Shown here piece by piece: positions 21,301-32,900 of a stretch of DNA of 64,000 nt (position 1 is its first letter; the number at the start of each line of letters is the position of its first letter). This DNA comes from Morchella semilibera (taxonomy: Eukaryota > Ascomycota > Pezizomycetes > Pezizales > Morchellaceae): assembly GCA_009192285.1 (NCBI GenBank), contig WBVU01000011.1:248001-312000 (forward strand). Direction: 5' to 3'. A model generated the notes under the pieces. That model ran no database searches, was not told the DNA's origin, and saw only the letters and a program-made list of their open reading frames with translations. A program made the translations under genes and the position numbers.

Positions 21301-24277
21301 ATTCCCCGAAAACTCAAAAGAAATACTAATTTAAACTACGAGATCTTTTCATGTGTGTTCGATCTTGATCGTTGATCACGAAGGTAAAGTTTTTTCGTTG
21401 AGAAATCCCAACTACCTACTAGATGTTTCGTATTACTCTTGTTTATACGTGATGAAGGAGCTCTCCGACGGTTCGATCTGAAGGTTGGAGTAACACCAGA
21501 TAGTTACATACACAAGGCAGCTACGGCTGGCGATTAATGGACAAAGCGAGTTTAAAAGCAACGATACTCTGCGCCACCGGCCGGCAGTGTGTTTTGCGTA
21601 TTTCCACCACATCATTCAGGAACGGACGTTCGTCCTTCCAATAGGAAAGCTACCATCAAAGACGATTAAGGGTTAGCTCCGCCTGGATGGGGGCTCGTGT
21701 GGGGATGCAAGGGTCCAGCTTTGTCACATCAGAATTGTTGACTACTAATTAAACCACTGTTTATCATGAGTTACTTTCGCTTTAGACATGACGGTATTCC
21801 TTCCGGGAGCAAATGTCTTACAGGCCTCTCATACAAACAGCTAGACCCCTCTCACGTGCCGGGGGATGGGGGTAACGTCGGGACTCTCTTTTTCTCTCGG
21901 GGAAAGAGATATGTTTAGCAACGAAGTACAAGCGATACTATAATACCTCTTTGCACTATTGATTTTTTTTGTTTCGTTTTCGCCGTTCAGATCTCTTTTG
22001 GAGGAGATCACTAATAAGACGTGTATTGTAAACTCCGTGCCCCTTGAATAAGTTAAGCCCCGAGTAAATTATACCTTGAACTTAAACGCTGACACTTTCT
22101 AAACTTAGGTCTCGGGGGCGCGCTTTATAGTTCCCGTAGATCATCCTTCAGACGTTTTTGGCGGGCACGCTAGCCCGCCAGCGAGAGGCGTTCGAAGTGT
22201 ATTTTTTTTTGGCGTTGTTTAGTCCTAGAATCTTGAACGTCCGCATCGGCTTGAAGAAACCTTAAGACTTGGCCCCCTCTCCCCTTGGGTAGCTATATAT
22301 GGGGGAAGCATATGATTATAAACCCCGAACGAGTGACTGGGCGTGCACATGCGCGCATGTCTTGCTTACTTGCTTAAGCGACGTTGGAATAACGTATGGA
22401 GTAGTTACCCGCACCCTGGCCGAGTTTCCGGGTTTCCGGGTGATATCATCGCCAGAAGATATGTGATTTCCTTAGTCTACCCCGGGTATGGCGTCAAAAG
22501 AAGTTGTTGGGCCTCTTTGATATTGGTAATGTATTTTTTCTTCTTCTTCCTCGGTCCGAAATGGGACTTTGTCGTGGGCCGGGTTCAGTCGGCGGTTGGA
22601 CTAGGCTTACATACAGACATACGGACGAGGTAATGATGCGCGTGTCCAGGAAGTGAATTGCACAATGTGCGGTGCATAAGCGCGCACTAGGTATTTACTC
22701 GAGTTTTTGAGGCCTCAAACCTCCACGGATATTACTGTGGATGCAGTTTTACAGGAAATCGGTGCCTACAAATTGTACCTACCTACTCTGGAGCAGTCAG
22801 AACCTTTGCAGACAGACACTGTGGTCCTGTTCTCCCAATTGGCAAGGGAAGGGATCGAAGGGGGAATGGAGGCACCAATGACCGGCCGGTAAATCAAAGA
22901 AGACATAGAGAGGGGTATGTGTGTATGTGTGTGTGCGGTGGCTTGTGTTATGCACTGTCACTGACACTTGCCACTAACTAACTACATACATAAAGAATCC
23001 TTCCTGGCGAGTTTTTTTTTTCCACGAGCTAACGGTTGCGGCTGCTATGGCCGAGGACAGGATAGCTAACATGTACTCTAAGTAGTTAGGCATGGAGTGC
23101 GATCCTCCTTTCGATAAAACCTCCACCTCTTCAGCTTCAGGTGAGTCACGGGCTCGCGAGGTATTTAGCTATTACCCGTGCTCTGCTGGGTATATACCTG
23201 GTTGTAGATAAATGTAGAACATCCAGTCACTCTACTCTACATGTGGTACTCATGGGCGGCCTCCAAACCAGCTAACATTGAGGTCATGATCACTACCCAG
23301 GGCGTCCAGTCCTACTTAGTCGGCCTGTCTACTATCAACATACTCTGGTTCAACCCGAGTTATATACTTGATCTGCCGGGTATTTAGATAATCATTGATA
23401 ACTACAAGTATCGTCAGTGCGCATACTGAGATCAAAAAGTGCAAAACCGGCTCCCCCCCCTGCAAGCCACCCACCCACTCTAACCCCGGTGGGAAACACC
23501 ACACACGCACATAGCGCATCCGCCAGACCCCCTGCATGGTGGGGTCGGGGGATCGGGGGTCAGATCGCCGCCGGACACACACACCACAGGTCGCCGCCGC
23601 GGGTCTAATTTTTAGTTATGGCCCGTAGGTGGTGTTTAATTATAGTCCTCGGGCGGCGATGAGAAACATATCTGTTTAAACCCCATGCATTGCTGCGGTG
23701 GTATGTATTCAGCGGCGAGTGGGGGTGCTGATTAATTTGTGACGTTGCGCTCGTTGAGACCGCGCGCGCTATTTCGTTTGCGGTACTTTTTTTTTTCTTT
23801 TTTTGTCGATGGAAAGGATCGCTTCGACAGGTTTTTTTTTTGGTTGCTGCTGGTGGATTGGTAGAGTATGTAATCTTAGATAACTGACGTATAATACCAA
23901 CTCTCTCCCTCTCTCCCTCCCTCTCTCACTTCTCTCGTGATGGGGGCGTGTGTGTATGTAGCGGTACCGCTGGTCTATATATAGTTGTGGAAAGGGGAGT
24001 TGGTTTATATATGTATTTAGTACAGAAGTTGCGCACCTTGCTTGTTTATTGGTAATAATAGCTATATAAATACATAAAATACAAACGAATAGGATATGAC
24101 AATTCAAACTTAAGAGAGATTGCCATCTTGATATGAAGAATATACATGCAAATGACCAATATATATATATATAATAAACAAAATAACAAAATATACAGAG
24201 CAATATAAGGGGAAACCCTAGATCCAATCTTGAGATTATAAAATAAACCCCTACTCCCCCAAGTCCTCAAGCAGCTC
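18311..24277. other. long intergenic region, no convincing gene
   Basis: About 6 kb lie beyond the glutamine synthetase promoter. Open frames are short (all under about 155 codons), carry no recognisable domain and overlap in several frames. A G-run is near 19417-19427. The 18.8-22.2 kb part looks like degraded, mildly AT-rich sequence, consistent with old repeat relics, although no transposase or polymerase motif can be read. CT-rich microsatellites are at 23900-23935 and (AT)n near 24161-24173. Confidence 0.5.
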
Positions 24278-25018
24278 TCACATCGGCCTACCATACTCCC
24301 CGTCGCCATCATCCCCGCCCGTCTCCTCATCTCCACCACCGCCGCCCTCAACCTCCATCATCTCCCTCGCCTCCTCCATCTCTTCACAGACCCTCGTCTC
24401 TGCAACTACTACATCCCACCCCCAGTGCCTCCTCTCCACCCCCACCACAGCCTGCACCCACCGCCTCTCCACCACGGGCTGCTCCCACCCCCTCCCAATC
24501 CTACACCTCCTACCCACGGCCGCCACCGGCAGTGTCAACACCCACCCCTCGCGCTCCCACCCCCCCGCCACACCCTGCCCATGCGTGGACCCCACGTGCG
24601 CCAGCACTTCGCTGATCCCGCATGCGGGGAGACCGCGGCATAAGCGGCAGCGGAAGCGCGCCGGCCGCCGTCCGGAGAAGTACCGCGAGAGACCGTCGCC
24701 GCCGATGGTGCACAGGCGTGCGGCGGTGCCCAGCGTCAGTGTTGGGGGGCCGCGGATACGAGCGTACGTGAGTGCTTGCAGGGTGAAGGAGGCTTCGGTG
24801 CCGGATGTGCAGCTGGCGCCGTGCACGGTGATGAAGTTACTGATGTGGCGTGAGAGGAGGGCGAGGGTGAGGGTGTTGATGGGGGCTGGGGGGGCGGCGG
24901 GGGCGGGGGCGGGGGCGGGGATAGGGCTGGCCGGGGGGGTGGGGGGGACGGTTATGGTCGGCATTTTGTGTGGTGTTTTTGGTGTGTATGACTTGATCTC
25001 TCGGAGAGGGAGATCCAA
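24278..25018 (-). CDS. hypothetical protein with a finger-like Cys/His motif
   Basis: This is a single open frame of 246 codons; a second in-frame ATG at 24964 (MPTITVPPTPP) would give 228. I do not recognise the family. The N-terminus is Pro/Ala-rich low complexity. The middle (TLALLSRHISNFITVHGASC, then SFTLQALTYARIRGPPTL) looks like a folded segment. A motif FRCRLCRG...LAHVGSTHG has C-x2-C-x13-H-x4-H spacing, resembling a C2H2 finger. The end is acidic and Gly-rich (EVEGGGGGDEETGGDDGDGEYG). Coding use is GC-rich and contrasts with the flanking DNA, which favours a real gene. It is flanked by 6 kb of gene-poor DNA on one side and the ankyrin gene on the other. An intronless pseudogene or chance frame in GC-rich DNA cannot be excluded. 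Confidence 0.5.
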   Translation of the reverse strand: MDLPLREIKSYTPKTPHKMPTITVPPTPPASPIPAPAPAPAAPPAPINTLTLALLSRHISNFITVHGASCTSGTEASFTLQALTYARIRGPPTLTLGTAARLCTIGGDGLSRYFSGRRPARFRCRLCRGLPACGISEVLAHVGSTHGQGVAGGWEREGWVLTLPVAAVGRRCRIGRGWEQPVVERRWVQAVVGVERRHWGWDVVVAETRVCEEMEEAREMMEVEGGGGGDEETGGDDGDGEYGRPM

Positions 25019-26778
25019 GGCGTGGATGTAATTAATTGTATAGCTAGCTATAGCTCAATTAATCAATAGACGTAGACTAGCTATATATATATTTCCCCTC
25101 TCGCTACGAGGAGATTGTGGTTCTGAAAATAGCTTGAATTGGCTATTTTGTGGTGTTTTCAATATTTCTTGTAGTAAAATTAGATCTCGTGACGTATATT
25201 TAGGTATAGTTGCTCAATGAGTAGACTTACATGTATGTGTATATTCTCGGGCAGTGGTGGTTCTGACGTATGAGGAGGAAGATTTCCTGCTCTTCTGGCG
25301 GTCTGCGTAAAAATGATAAGAAGACAAAAAAGGTTGTGGTGAATTCTGACGTAAGGGGACGAGGCCGGGTGGTTGTGGTTGTGGTGGATTGGTTCTCCGT
25401 GGACAGAAAGACAGACAGACAGACAGGCGAGTATACTCTTTTTCTGTCTCGCCGAGCGTCTAGATCCTTCGTTTTCGCTTTTGGAAAAGAGAGTTCGTGG
25501 CTTTTTTTTCCCTTTTTTTTCTCTTCCTGCCTGCTTGATCGTGGCCTCTCGTCTCCTGCCCTTGCTGTGACTGTGTCTAGCTGTGTGTGTGGCTACGCGT
25601 GGGGCACGTATACAGTCTCTCGGGTAGGTTTATAAAAAAAGATTGGCTTATAGATATGATTTACGCAGCAGGAGGGTTTTAGAGAAAAGAAGTTTGTGTG
25701 TGCGCGCGCGCATATGTGATATACACGAGCAGAAGAAGAAGAAAATGTTTATGTTACTCCCTCCAACAGCGGCAGCACCCACTCCCATTTATACCCCTCC
25801 CCCCCAGATCTGGACGCTAGCCTTCTAGATCTGGCGTCCGCGATGGGTGAGATCATAGGTCCTCGTTGTCGCTTGATGTGGCTAGGTGGCGTGGCGAGTG
25901 AGATCCTGTGACGGGGATCCGGGGGGGGGTTATCTCCGTGGTGGTTGGGGGATTGTTAGGATACGAGTGCGAGTGTACTGACAGGAAAAGGGTTGGTTGG
26001 GGCTGGATTGGGAAGGGGGGGGGAGTGAGGAGGTGTACGTACGGGCGTATGATTGTTGGTCACTGGTGCGAGGGTGGGTTTTGGGGGGGGAAAGGTACTG
26101 TGCTGGGGGTGCATGGGATCGGGAAGAGGGTCGTTTAATTGACTGCTGGCCTGGCGTCGTGTGTTTAATAATTAGAGGTGCATGTATAGAGTATGTGTGT
26201 TCTGATCATCAATACTGACTGCATGTTTGGCAATGCACGGTTGTTGAGGGTCAAATTAATACATCTACATTTTGTAGCTGTTGCAATTGTATTGTGTGCT
26301 CGCTTAGAGAGACCAAATGTCTCTTATAAAAACACATATATCCATACCGTAGTCTCGTTCCCAGACTGTTGTTTTGTTGTCGCGCAGTAGCGCTGTGTGC
26401 AGAGGATCACCACAGGCTGGGCACGAGACTACAATGTACCTATAACGTAATATACACTTGCATGTCTACTGTTCTGGATATAAACACTGCTCATGTGTAC
26501 ATGTAGTCATTAACTTGTATTATTAGATCTCAGAGTACACATCCCCACTAATCTAAACTACACACACAACCACTTCATACATGTATCCTTAACGTATCTT
26601 CGTCCTCATCTTCACCCCCCATCTCCAAATTCATGAAGGTGGCCCATACTTAGTGGTCAACCTACTCTTGAAACCATCACGTACCTTTAAAATCACTACA
26701 TTCATCCTCCCCCAGGTATCTATAGTATACTCATAATCAAAAGAGAAAGAAAGGAAAAAAATCACGAGCCACCACAAG
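25019..26778. other. intergenic region with a short inverted-repeat element
   Basis: The region lies between the divergently transcribed hypothetical gene and the ankyrin gene. It holds the inverted-repeat element at 26349-26432, TACATGTA at 25228, 26498 and 26578, a (CAGA)n tract near 25408-25424, a G-run near 25921 and an AGCTATA-rich palindromic patch near 25038-25092. No coding gene is supported. Confidence 0.55.
26349..26432. mobile_element. 84-bp element with 16-bp terminal inverted repeats (MITE-like)
   Basis: The left end reads GTAGTCTCGTTCCCAG (26349-26364) and the right end CTGGGCACGAGACTAC (26417-26432). The reverse complement of the right end matches the left at 15 of 16 positions. 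The 52-bp interior is unrelated to genes here. No clear target-site duplication is visible. It could be a small non-autonomous transposon or an RNA hairpin. The right-end core (ACGAGACT) also occurs near 2193 and 34321. Confidence 0.45.
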
Positions 26779-28074
26779 ATGACTTCTGCTTCATCCCCCC
26801 TCCGAGATCTCACTCTCGACTCCAAATCATCATCTCCCCTATCAACCACCTCCGAAAAGTTGCAAGAAAACTCCCCACCACTCTCTCCACCCTCTCCAGA
26901 TAACTCCACAAAACCCGCCTCTCCGTCCGCTGAGAGCGCCATCTCCATGAAGTCTGCCACTCCCGATAGCATTAGCGCCCCCGTCAAAACTCCTACATCC
27001 ACCTCAATCTCCCCAATCTCCCCGCTCTCCCCTACCAAGCGGTCGCCAAGATCAGAACCCACTAACCAAAATGCCGACCCCATCACCAAGTTCCTACTCG
27101 GAAAATTCCCGTTCATCCGCTCAGACTACGAGCACCGCCCTCTGTTCTCATCTGCTATCCTCTGGACATCCCGCTTCGGCCACTATCACCCAGCCCGTTG
27201 GCTCATTGAGCACGGGGTCGATCTCACACAGCCCAACACCAGTCCCATGGGAAAGCTTCGCACCCCACTCCACTACGCCGCTCTCTACGGGCACAAAGAG
27301 CTTCTTGCCTATCTTATCATTAAATACACCTCCGCCTCATGCCCGCTCGACACCCCCCGGGATCTCTACGGCTTCACGCCCCTCCACCTTGCATGTATCG
27401 AGCCCCAGACACAAGTCATCGATACCCTTATTCAGCACGGCGCCTCTCCCACAGTGCGCACCTCCGCTAGTGATACTGCGCTCCATATCGCCGCCAAGAC
27501 GGCCGGTGAGGCCGTAGTCGAGCTCCTCGTCGAGGCCGGGGCCGACCCTAATGCGCGCAACATCGGCGGCTATACACCGCTCATGGTCGCTGCAGAGCTC
27601 GGCAATGAAGAGGCGATCCTCAAGCTAGCCGAGTATGAGCTTGATCTTAACGTGCGGGCCGAGTGGAGCGGTGACACGGCACTGCATATGGCGGTACGGG
27701 GGGCGCACTTGATGGCGGTGGTGTATCTGCTGCGTATGGGCGCGCAGTATGGTATTCGCAACTTTTGCGGACGGAGAGTGCTGGATTATGGGTGGGAGGA
27801 TATGCCGAGGTTGAGGCGGAGGGAGGCAATCGGCGTGGTGCGTATTCTACGAAGTTTACTAGAGGGGAGGGAGAGGTTTGAGGCTGTGGCGGAGGAGGAG
27901 ACGGGGCGGGGGAGAGGAAGGGAGAGGGGAGGGAAAGGAAAGGTTGTGGGCGCGTTTTCGGCAGAGGGGGTGAAAAGGGGCGGTAGTGGGAGGAAAAGTG
28001 TGTATGACGAGGAGGAGGAGGAGGAGGAGGAGGAGGAGAGTTGGGAGAGCGCGATGGGGAAGAAGGGAGAGTAG
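26779..28074 (+). CDS. ankyrin-repeat protein
   Basis: This is a single exon of 431 residues. Residues 1-110 are Ser/Pro/Thr-rich and probably disordered. From about residue 125 a run of roughly six ankyrin repeats follows. Clear repeat cores are RTPLHYAALYGHKELLAYLI (from ~161), YGFTPLHLACIEPQTQVIDTLI, DTALHIAAKTAGEAVVELLV, GYTPLMVAAELGNEEAILKL and DTALHMAVRGAHLMAVVYLL, ending near residue 350. The tail is Gly/Arg-rich, then has an uninterrupted Glu run encoded by a GAG repeat (about 28010-28036). Ankyrin arrays bind partner proteins and the specific partner is not predictable. No other domain, signal peptide or membrane segment is visible. The start follows AAG and is the first ATG of a frame that stays open to 28074. 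Confidence 0.85.
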   Translation: MTSASSPLRDLTLDSKSSSPLSTTSEKLQENSPPLSPPSPDNSTKPASPSAESAISMKSATPDSISAPVKTPTSTSISPISPLSPTKRSPRSEPTNQNADPITKFLLGKFPFIRSDYEHRPLFSSAILWTSRFGHYHPARWLIEHGVDLTQPNTSPMGKLRTPLHYAALYGHKELLAYLIIKYTSASCPLDTPRDLYGFTPLHLACIEPQTQVIDTLIQHGASPTVRTSASDTALHIAAKTAGEAVVELLVEAGADPNARNIGGYTPLMVAAELGNEEAILKLAEYELDLNVRAEWSGDTALHMAVRGAHLMAVVYLLRMGAQYGIRNFCGRRVLDYGWEDMPRLRRREAIGVVRILRSLLEGRERFEAVAEEETGRGRGRERGGKGKVVGAFSAEGVKRGGSGRKSVYDEEEEEEEEEESWESAMGKKGE

Positions 28075-31000
28075 TCATAAGGTTAGGTAGGCTATAGATT
28101 TTTCTTCTTCTTCTTGCTAATAGCATCATTTTATATGCTTTATGTTTCTTGTTGGTACCTTCCTGTTCCTTTTATAGGGTTGAAGGGTCCTGTACTTGTT
28201 GTCACGCTGCTCTAGGCGGCTTAGTTTTCCTGTTGTCCCTATCATTTCCACCCTGCCAAGCGCGCGGATAGCGTAGCGTAGCAACCCTTATCATCCAACA
28301 ATGTATTGTTATAACTACATGTAAGTACATGTAAACTCCTCCGCGCCCCCATCATCAGCGGCCGTATCCTGTGTTTTGTTAGGCAATACATGACTGCACA
28401 TGTATAGTATAGTATAGACACGGTTTACTCGTCAATGCCAGCAGATATTAACGAGCCTGGCCCCACATCCATCCATTCATCTCGTTCACCCCATTCATCC
28501 CACCCATCCACCCTATCCACCATCCATACCCCATCCGGATCCACCCATCCATCCCATCCTTGCCCTGTACGGTGGGATACATGCATTGAACGTCTCGAAC
28601 TAGGTACATGTATCTACACAGTATACTACTAGCCAGAGGCACGGGTTTAGGCAGGGCAGCAGTACCCGGCTGTGTGTACGGGGTTGGGAGGTTGGGGGGT
28701 TGGGTGGGTGATTACTACACTATACCATGCGGAAAGAGTCATGGCGTGTCACTCGGCGCGGCTGGTGGTGGGGGTTAGGGTTGGGCGCGGTTGGTTGGGG
28801 TTAGGTGTGGTATGGTGGTGAGGCACGTCTTGGCGAGAGTCGAGAGATGCGTCTCTGGCCGGTCTATATGTGTGTGGTTCTCTATATGGTACAAGGGCTT
28901 TGGTGTAGATGGGGTTTTTCTTTTTAGGGGTGGGAGGTATGATTAAGATGTAGGTACCTGCACAGGTGGGTGTGGTGTTGAGATATCTCGAAAAAAAGTT
29001 ATACTGAAGTATTGGGATGTGGGATAATTAAGATTTTCGGATTCCTCCCCCGTGCGCCGGTCACATCAAGTCGGTAGCATCACCTGTCCCATCAACTCAG
29101 TGGAGTTGAACCCAAAGTACATGTATGCACATAGATCTGGCAAGTACAGGAATGTGTCCGCATCTAGGTTTACGGAATATTCTCCTGAAAAAGATGGCGG
29201 TGATGGTGATGGTGAACAGTCATATTACCATTGCAATATTGGCCCTTAAAAAAAAGAGGGAAGCAAAAAAAAAAAAGTTAGTCCAGCCTCCTGTGACTTA
29301 TCCTTCCCCAGCAATTAGGGCCCAGTTCACCGGCACAAATTTTAGATAACTAAGGTGGTTTAAAGGATATCTTAATAAGGACGACTTACTTTTAAGTCCT
29401 TCGCACATTTTGGCAAAGTTATCTTTTTCCAATTGTACCGTAGGGGTGGGTAGCTGCGTGAGCAACCCATAACTACATGTATGTAGACACATGAACGAAC
29501 TAGTTCACTACATGTACATATAACACCTCACTAGGCCTCGTTATCAAAGAGTTCGTAGACGTCCCTTTTTTCAGACTCATCATCCACCACCGCCTTCTGA
29601 TCAGCTTCAGTTTCTTTGGCGGCCTTGGTGGTTGTGGTTGTTCTTCCCGCTACTATCTTCCTAGAATCGCCAGTGCCAGTGCCAGTACCTTCAGCCCATT
29701 CTCACTCTCATGGCTCTAGGTGTATCCCCACGGTTTTTCCCTTTATCTTCTCCTTCCCATCATCCATGGCCCCACCATCCTACGCGTCCCTCTCCCGCTT
29801 CACCCTCACCACCAGCGCTCGGGTTGGGGGGCGGGGCAGGGGAAGGGGATAGTCTGTTGGCTGGAGCCTGGCGTCTGTTTCTCGGCGGTGGTGTACAGAT
29901 GGAGGGTTAAAATGGGAAATGGTTCGGACGAAGTGTATATAGGTTGGGGAGTATGCCAATGGTGTCCTGGCTGGAACACTACCGCGGTGCCGTAATCGGG
30001 TGATATCGGCCCTTCATGATGGGGGAATTACTCGGTTTTTCTTCCTTTCGTAGGTCGGGCGGTATTGCGACATGATCTCATGTCTTGAGCTCTTCACTGC
30101 TCTATTGGCCGTTGTCCAGGCTCTGGCGCATGTAAGACTTGTATAGGAGAATCTCAACTAGATATAATCTAGCTGCATGTCCATATATATATAGCGTTAG
30201 CTCTAGCTCTAGTCACCAATACCTGTTAGAGAAGGTGCCTGAGGTTGCAAAAGAACTGGCGCCAACAAATTTCTCTTCCTTTTTCTAGGACACAAATAGA
30301 AGTAGTGGAAACAAAGTAACAAAAATCAATTAACAGATGCTTGGAACAAAAGAACAAACAAAACAAGATAGTTCCTCGGATGCAGATCAGCTCTAGCTCT
30401 AAAAGGGGAAAGAAAACAAAAAGTTAAGGAGGAACTTCCAGCTCCAGATCGAATTGAGTTATCTAACGACGACATATAAACACCGGATTGGACCCCGGAT
30501 CGAGGGCCGGGTTCTACCTTAAATTTACTTACCGGGCTATAGTAAGTTAGCTAGCTAGTAAGGGGCGGCCTAGCCATAGGGGAGAAATGTACCAATCTTT
30601 GAAACCTCATCGTAGGGGCAAGGGGGGTAGAGGGTTGGTGGGTTACGTATCTGATAGATCTAGGTGAGATTATGTTGATGAATTCTGACGACGACGACGA
30701 GGCAATATCCCCCCCAAACACCACATGTACTCAATCAGCTAGCCACACTCAAATACCTCACGACGCTTCCTGATCATAATACGTTTCCTTGGTCATCTAT
30801 AATACGTTACACATTTCTATACGTAGCTAGGAGCAGCCCCCTCCTTCCCCTACAAGTAAGGAGCTGGAGTTGACAATTTTATGTCCGTTTTTGTTTTCTC
30901 TTCTTAAAAAAGAACTGGTACAAGATGTTAGGTACTCCTATCAAGACCTTTTACGCCCTTTAACCCCAAATCTACATGTATTTACCATGTGTGGTGTGCG

Positions 31001-32900
31001 TGGTTCACCTGGTGGCGGCCCCCGAGTGTGGTTACCTTATCTCCGATCATTGACCATAAGCATCGGCCGCGGCCGCCAGAGCCCTAGAGACCAGTTGGGC
31101 CGTTTTAGGCTGTTTGGATATATATTTTTCCCGGTAGATCAATTTTCCTTAATGCATCTGGTTGTTAAAGTAGATGTTTTTTTAGACTCCAACTCTAACC
31201 CTGAAGCGTCACGTCAACCTAGATCAAGAATATAGTTGGCCTGGACTGGACTTGAAATGTATGTAGCGATAGGTTGCGGGACTAGCTAGAAAGGCGTTTT
31301 CCCGGTCTGGTGCCTTGCCGGCTCTTCTAGGCATATATGCCTTGCTCCGCGCCGAGATAAAATGGTGTCTCGCACTGTATCAATAGGTGAGGTAAATTAT
31401 ATAAATCATGGCCGTGAAAGTTACATGTAGTACGCCAGGGTTTCTCAAAGTGATATATCCCCGCAATATACATAGCTAACATATATTAGCACAGGACCTC
31501 CCAGCCAACGAATGCCGCCGTGCTGGCCTCTCTCGATATCCCGTAATATGTTCCATTAGGACCATTATAATACATGTAGTTAGCCACAGCCTCTCATATG
31601 CATAGATAACGGTCTACATGTAGTTGTGGATCAAGAGCCAATATTCTTACCCTGACGCGTATCAATTTTTCCAGGTACTTGATTTTATGAATCTTTTCTA
31701 GATTGCTTAAAGAATGAAGTCATGAAATTAAAGCCCTTGCCGCTCAGATCCATGGATCCTATATAGCAGCACCCACGGTAGGAGCAACAGACTCATCTAC
31801 CGAGGGGCTTCCAGTGGATCCGTTGGTTCCACGGCTTAATTAAACCAGTCCCAAGAGCCATTTATGGAGGAGCACGGCCCAGTCCGCACTGGTGCCATCT
31901 GTGCATAGAATTTTTACTGCTGTAGAGGGGAAAATGCCTTCACGCATTTTATGCAATTTGCAAATTGCCCATGGGGTAACTACCGAAATTTGCACCGACC
32001 GGGGGGGGGGGGGGGGGGGGCGGTCCTGGTGTTGGCTCGAGCTCGACAACGAAAAAAAACGACTAAACCCGCGAGAAACACTCTGCTAGCGGCGCGGCCG
32101 CTTCTACCGGGCCTGAAGAGTTACTTTTCGGGCACTCTTCATCGCTAGACTAGCTAGTACGGTAGGCCTCAGCCAGGGGTGCTTGGGTCCGGGAGCATTG
32201 TCTCATGCACATGTACGGGTACGGGTACCAGGTGGTTGATTAGTAGCTAGTCTTCCCGTATGCGACTGCAAACTTCTATTGACCAGGGTTTACATCGCTT
32301 CTGCTGTAGTTGAGATCTAGATTTCTAGTAGATCAAATTGCAAAGCATACGAGTCTTTGGAATCTGTGAATGCGGTTGGGCGGGTGGAGAGCATATGCCA
32401 GATACAGGAATCGAGCTGTGGGCTAGACCATGTGTCGACGAGCAGTGCCTTCCAATACCCCCAAGCCAGGCCGACATCGATCCCTATCCGTATCAGTCAG
32501 AAATACCGAAGGGCAATTCTTCGCCTGCGTTTCTCCCCCCCCACTATTTTCACGCCATCTTCCGAGTGAAAATCGTCGGGCTTTAAAGAATCCTGATCCA
32601 ACCAATAGCCTACTTATGCCCGGAGGTGGTAAATAGCACTTTTTATCATATTAGTTTTATTTGAAATTTTTGCTATAACGAGGAATCAATTGATTTTACT
32701 CAAAATTATAAAATCACCAGCAATTGCGTCACAAATTGTCACTCGTCTAGTCCTTCCAGGTTTTGGGCCGATAATCAAGATGTCCAAGTTTATAGTAAGA
32801 AGTGATACTAATAGCTTATAGTAGCTACCATACTAAAAATTCCCAATTGTACGACGAATGCGCACCGCGACGCACATTGATGGACCTGGTTGGTTGATTC
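28075..32900. other. gene-poor region, left part
   Basis: No gene is supported. The region is the densest for TACATGTA (28316, 28326, 28605, 29118, 29474, 29509, 30973, 31422, 31571, 31615). It also carries a copy of the 19-bp repeat (28738-28756), a weaker one near 30014-30036 and a run of about 20 G near 32000-32019. A minus-strand acidic tail-like frame at 29531-29701 is listed separately. Confidence 0.5.
29531..29701 (-). CDS. possible 3' exon of an unidentified gene
   Basis: A minus-strand frame of about 55 codons ends ...SEKRDVYELFDNEA before a TAG. It is acidic, with Lys/Thr/Ala-rich low complexity before it, which is typical of a eukaryotic protein tail rather than random sequence. 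Upstream on the minus strand the frame meets a TGA, and I could not find a convincing splice partner. It may be the last exon of a small gene reaching to about 29.8 kb, a pseudogene fragment, or chance. Confidence 0.2.
   Translation of the reverse strand, partial: EWAEGTGTGTGDSRKIVAGRTTTTTKAAKETEADQKAVVDDESEKRDVYELFDNEA

Noticed and set aside
27647-28129. 160-codon minus-strand Pro/Ser-rich frame
   Set aside because: It is antisense to the ankyrin gene; the Pro runs come from the GAG/GGA repeats of the sense strand.
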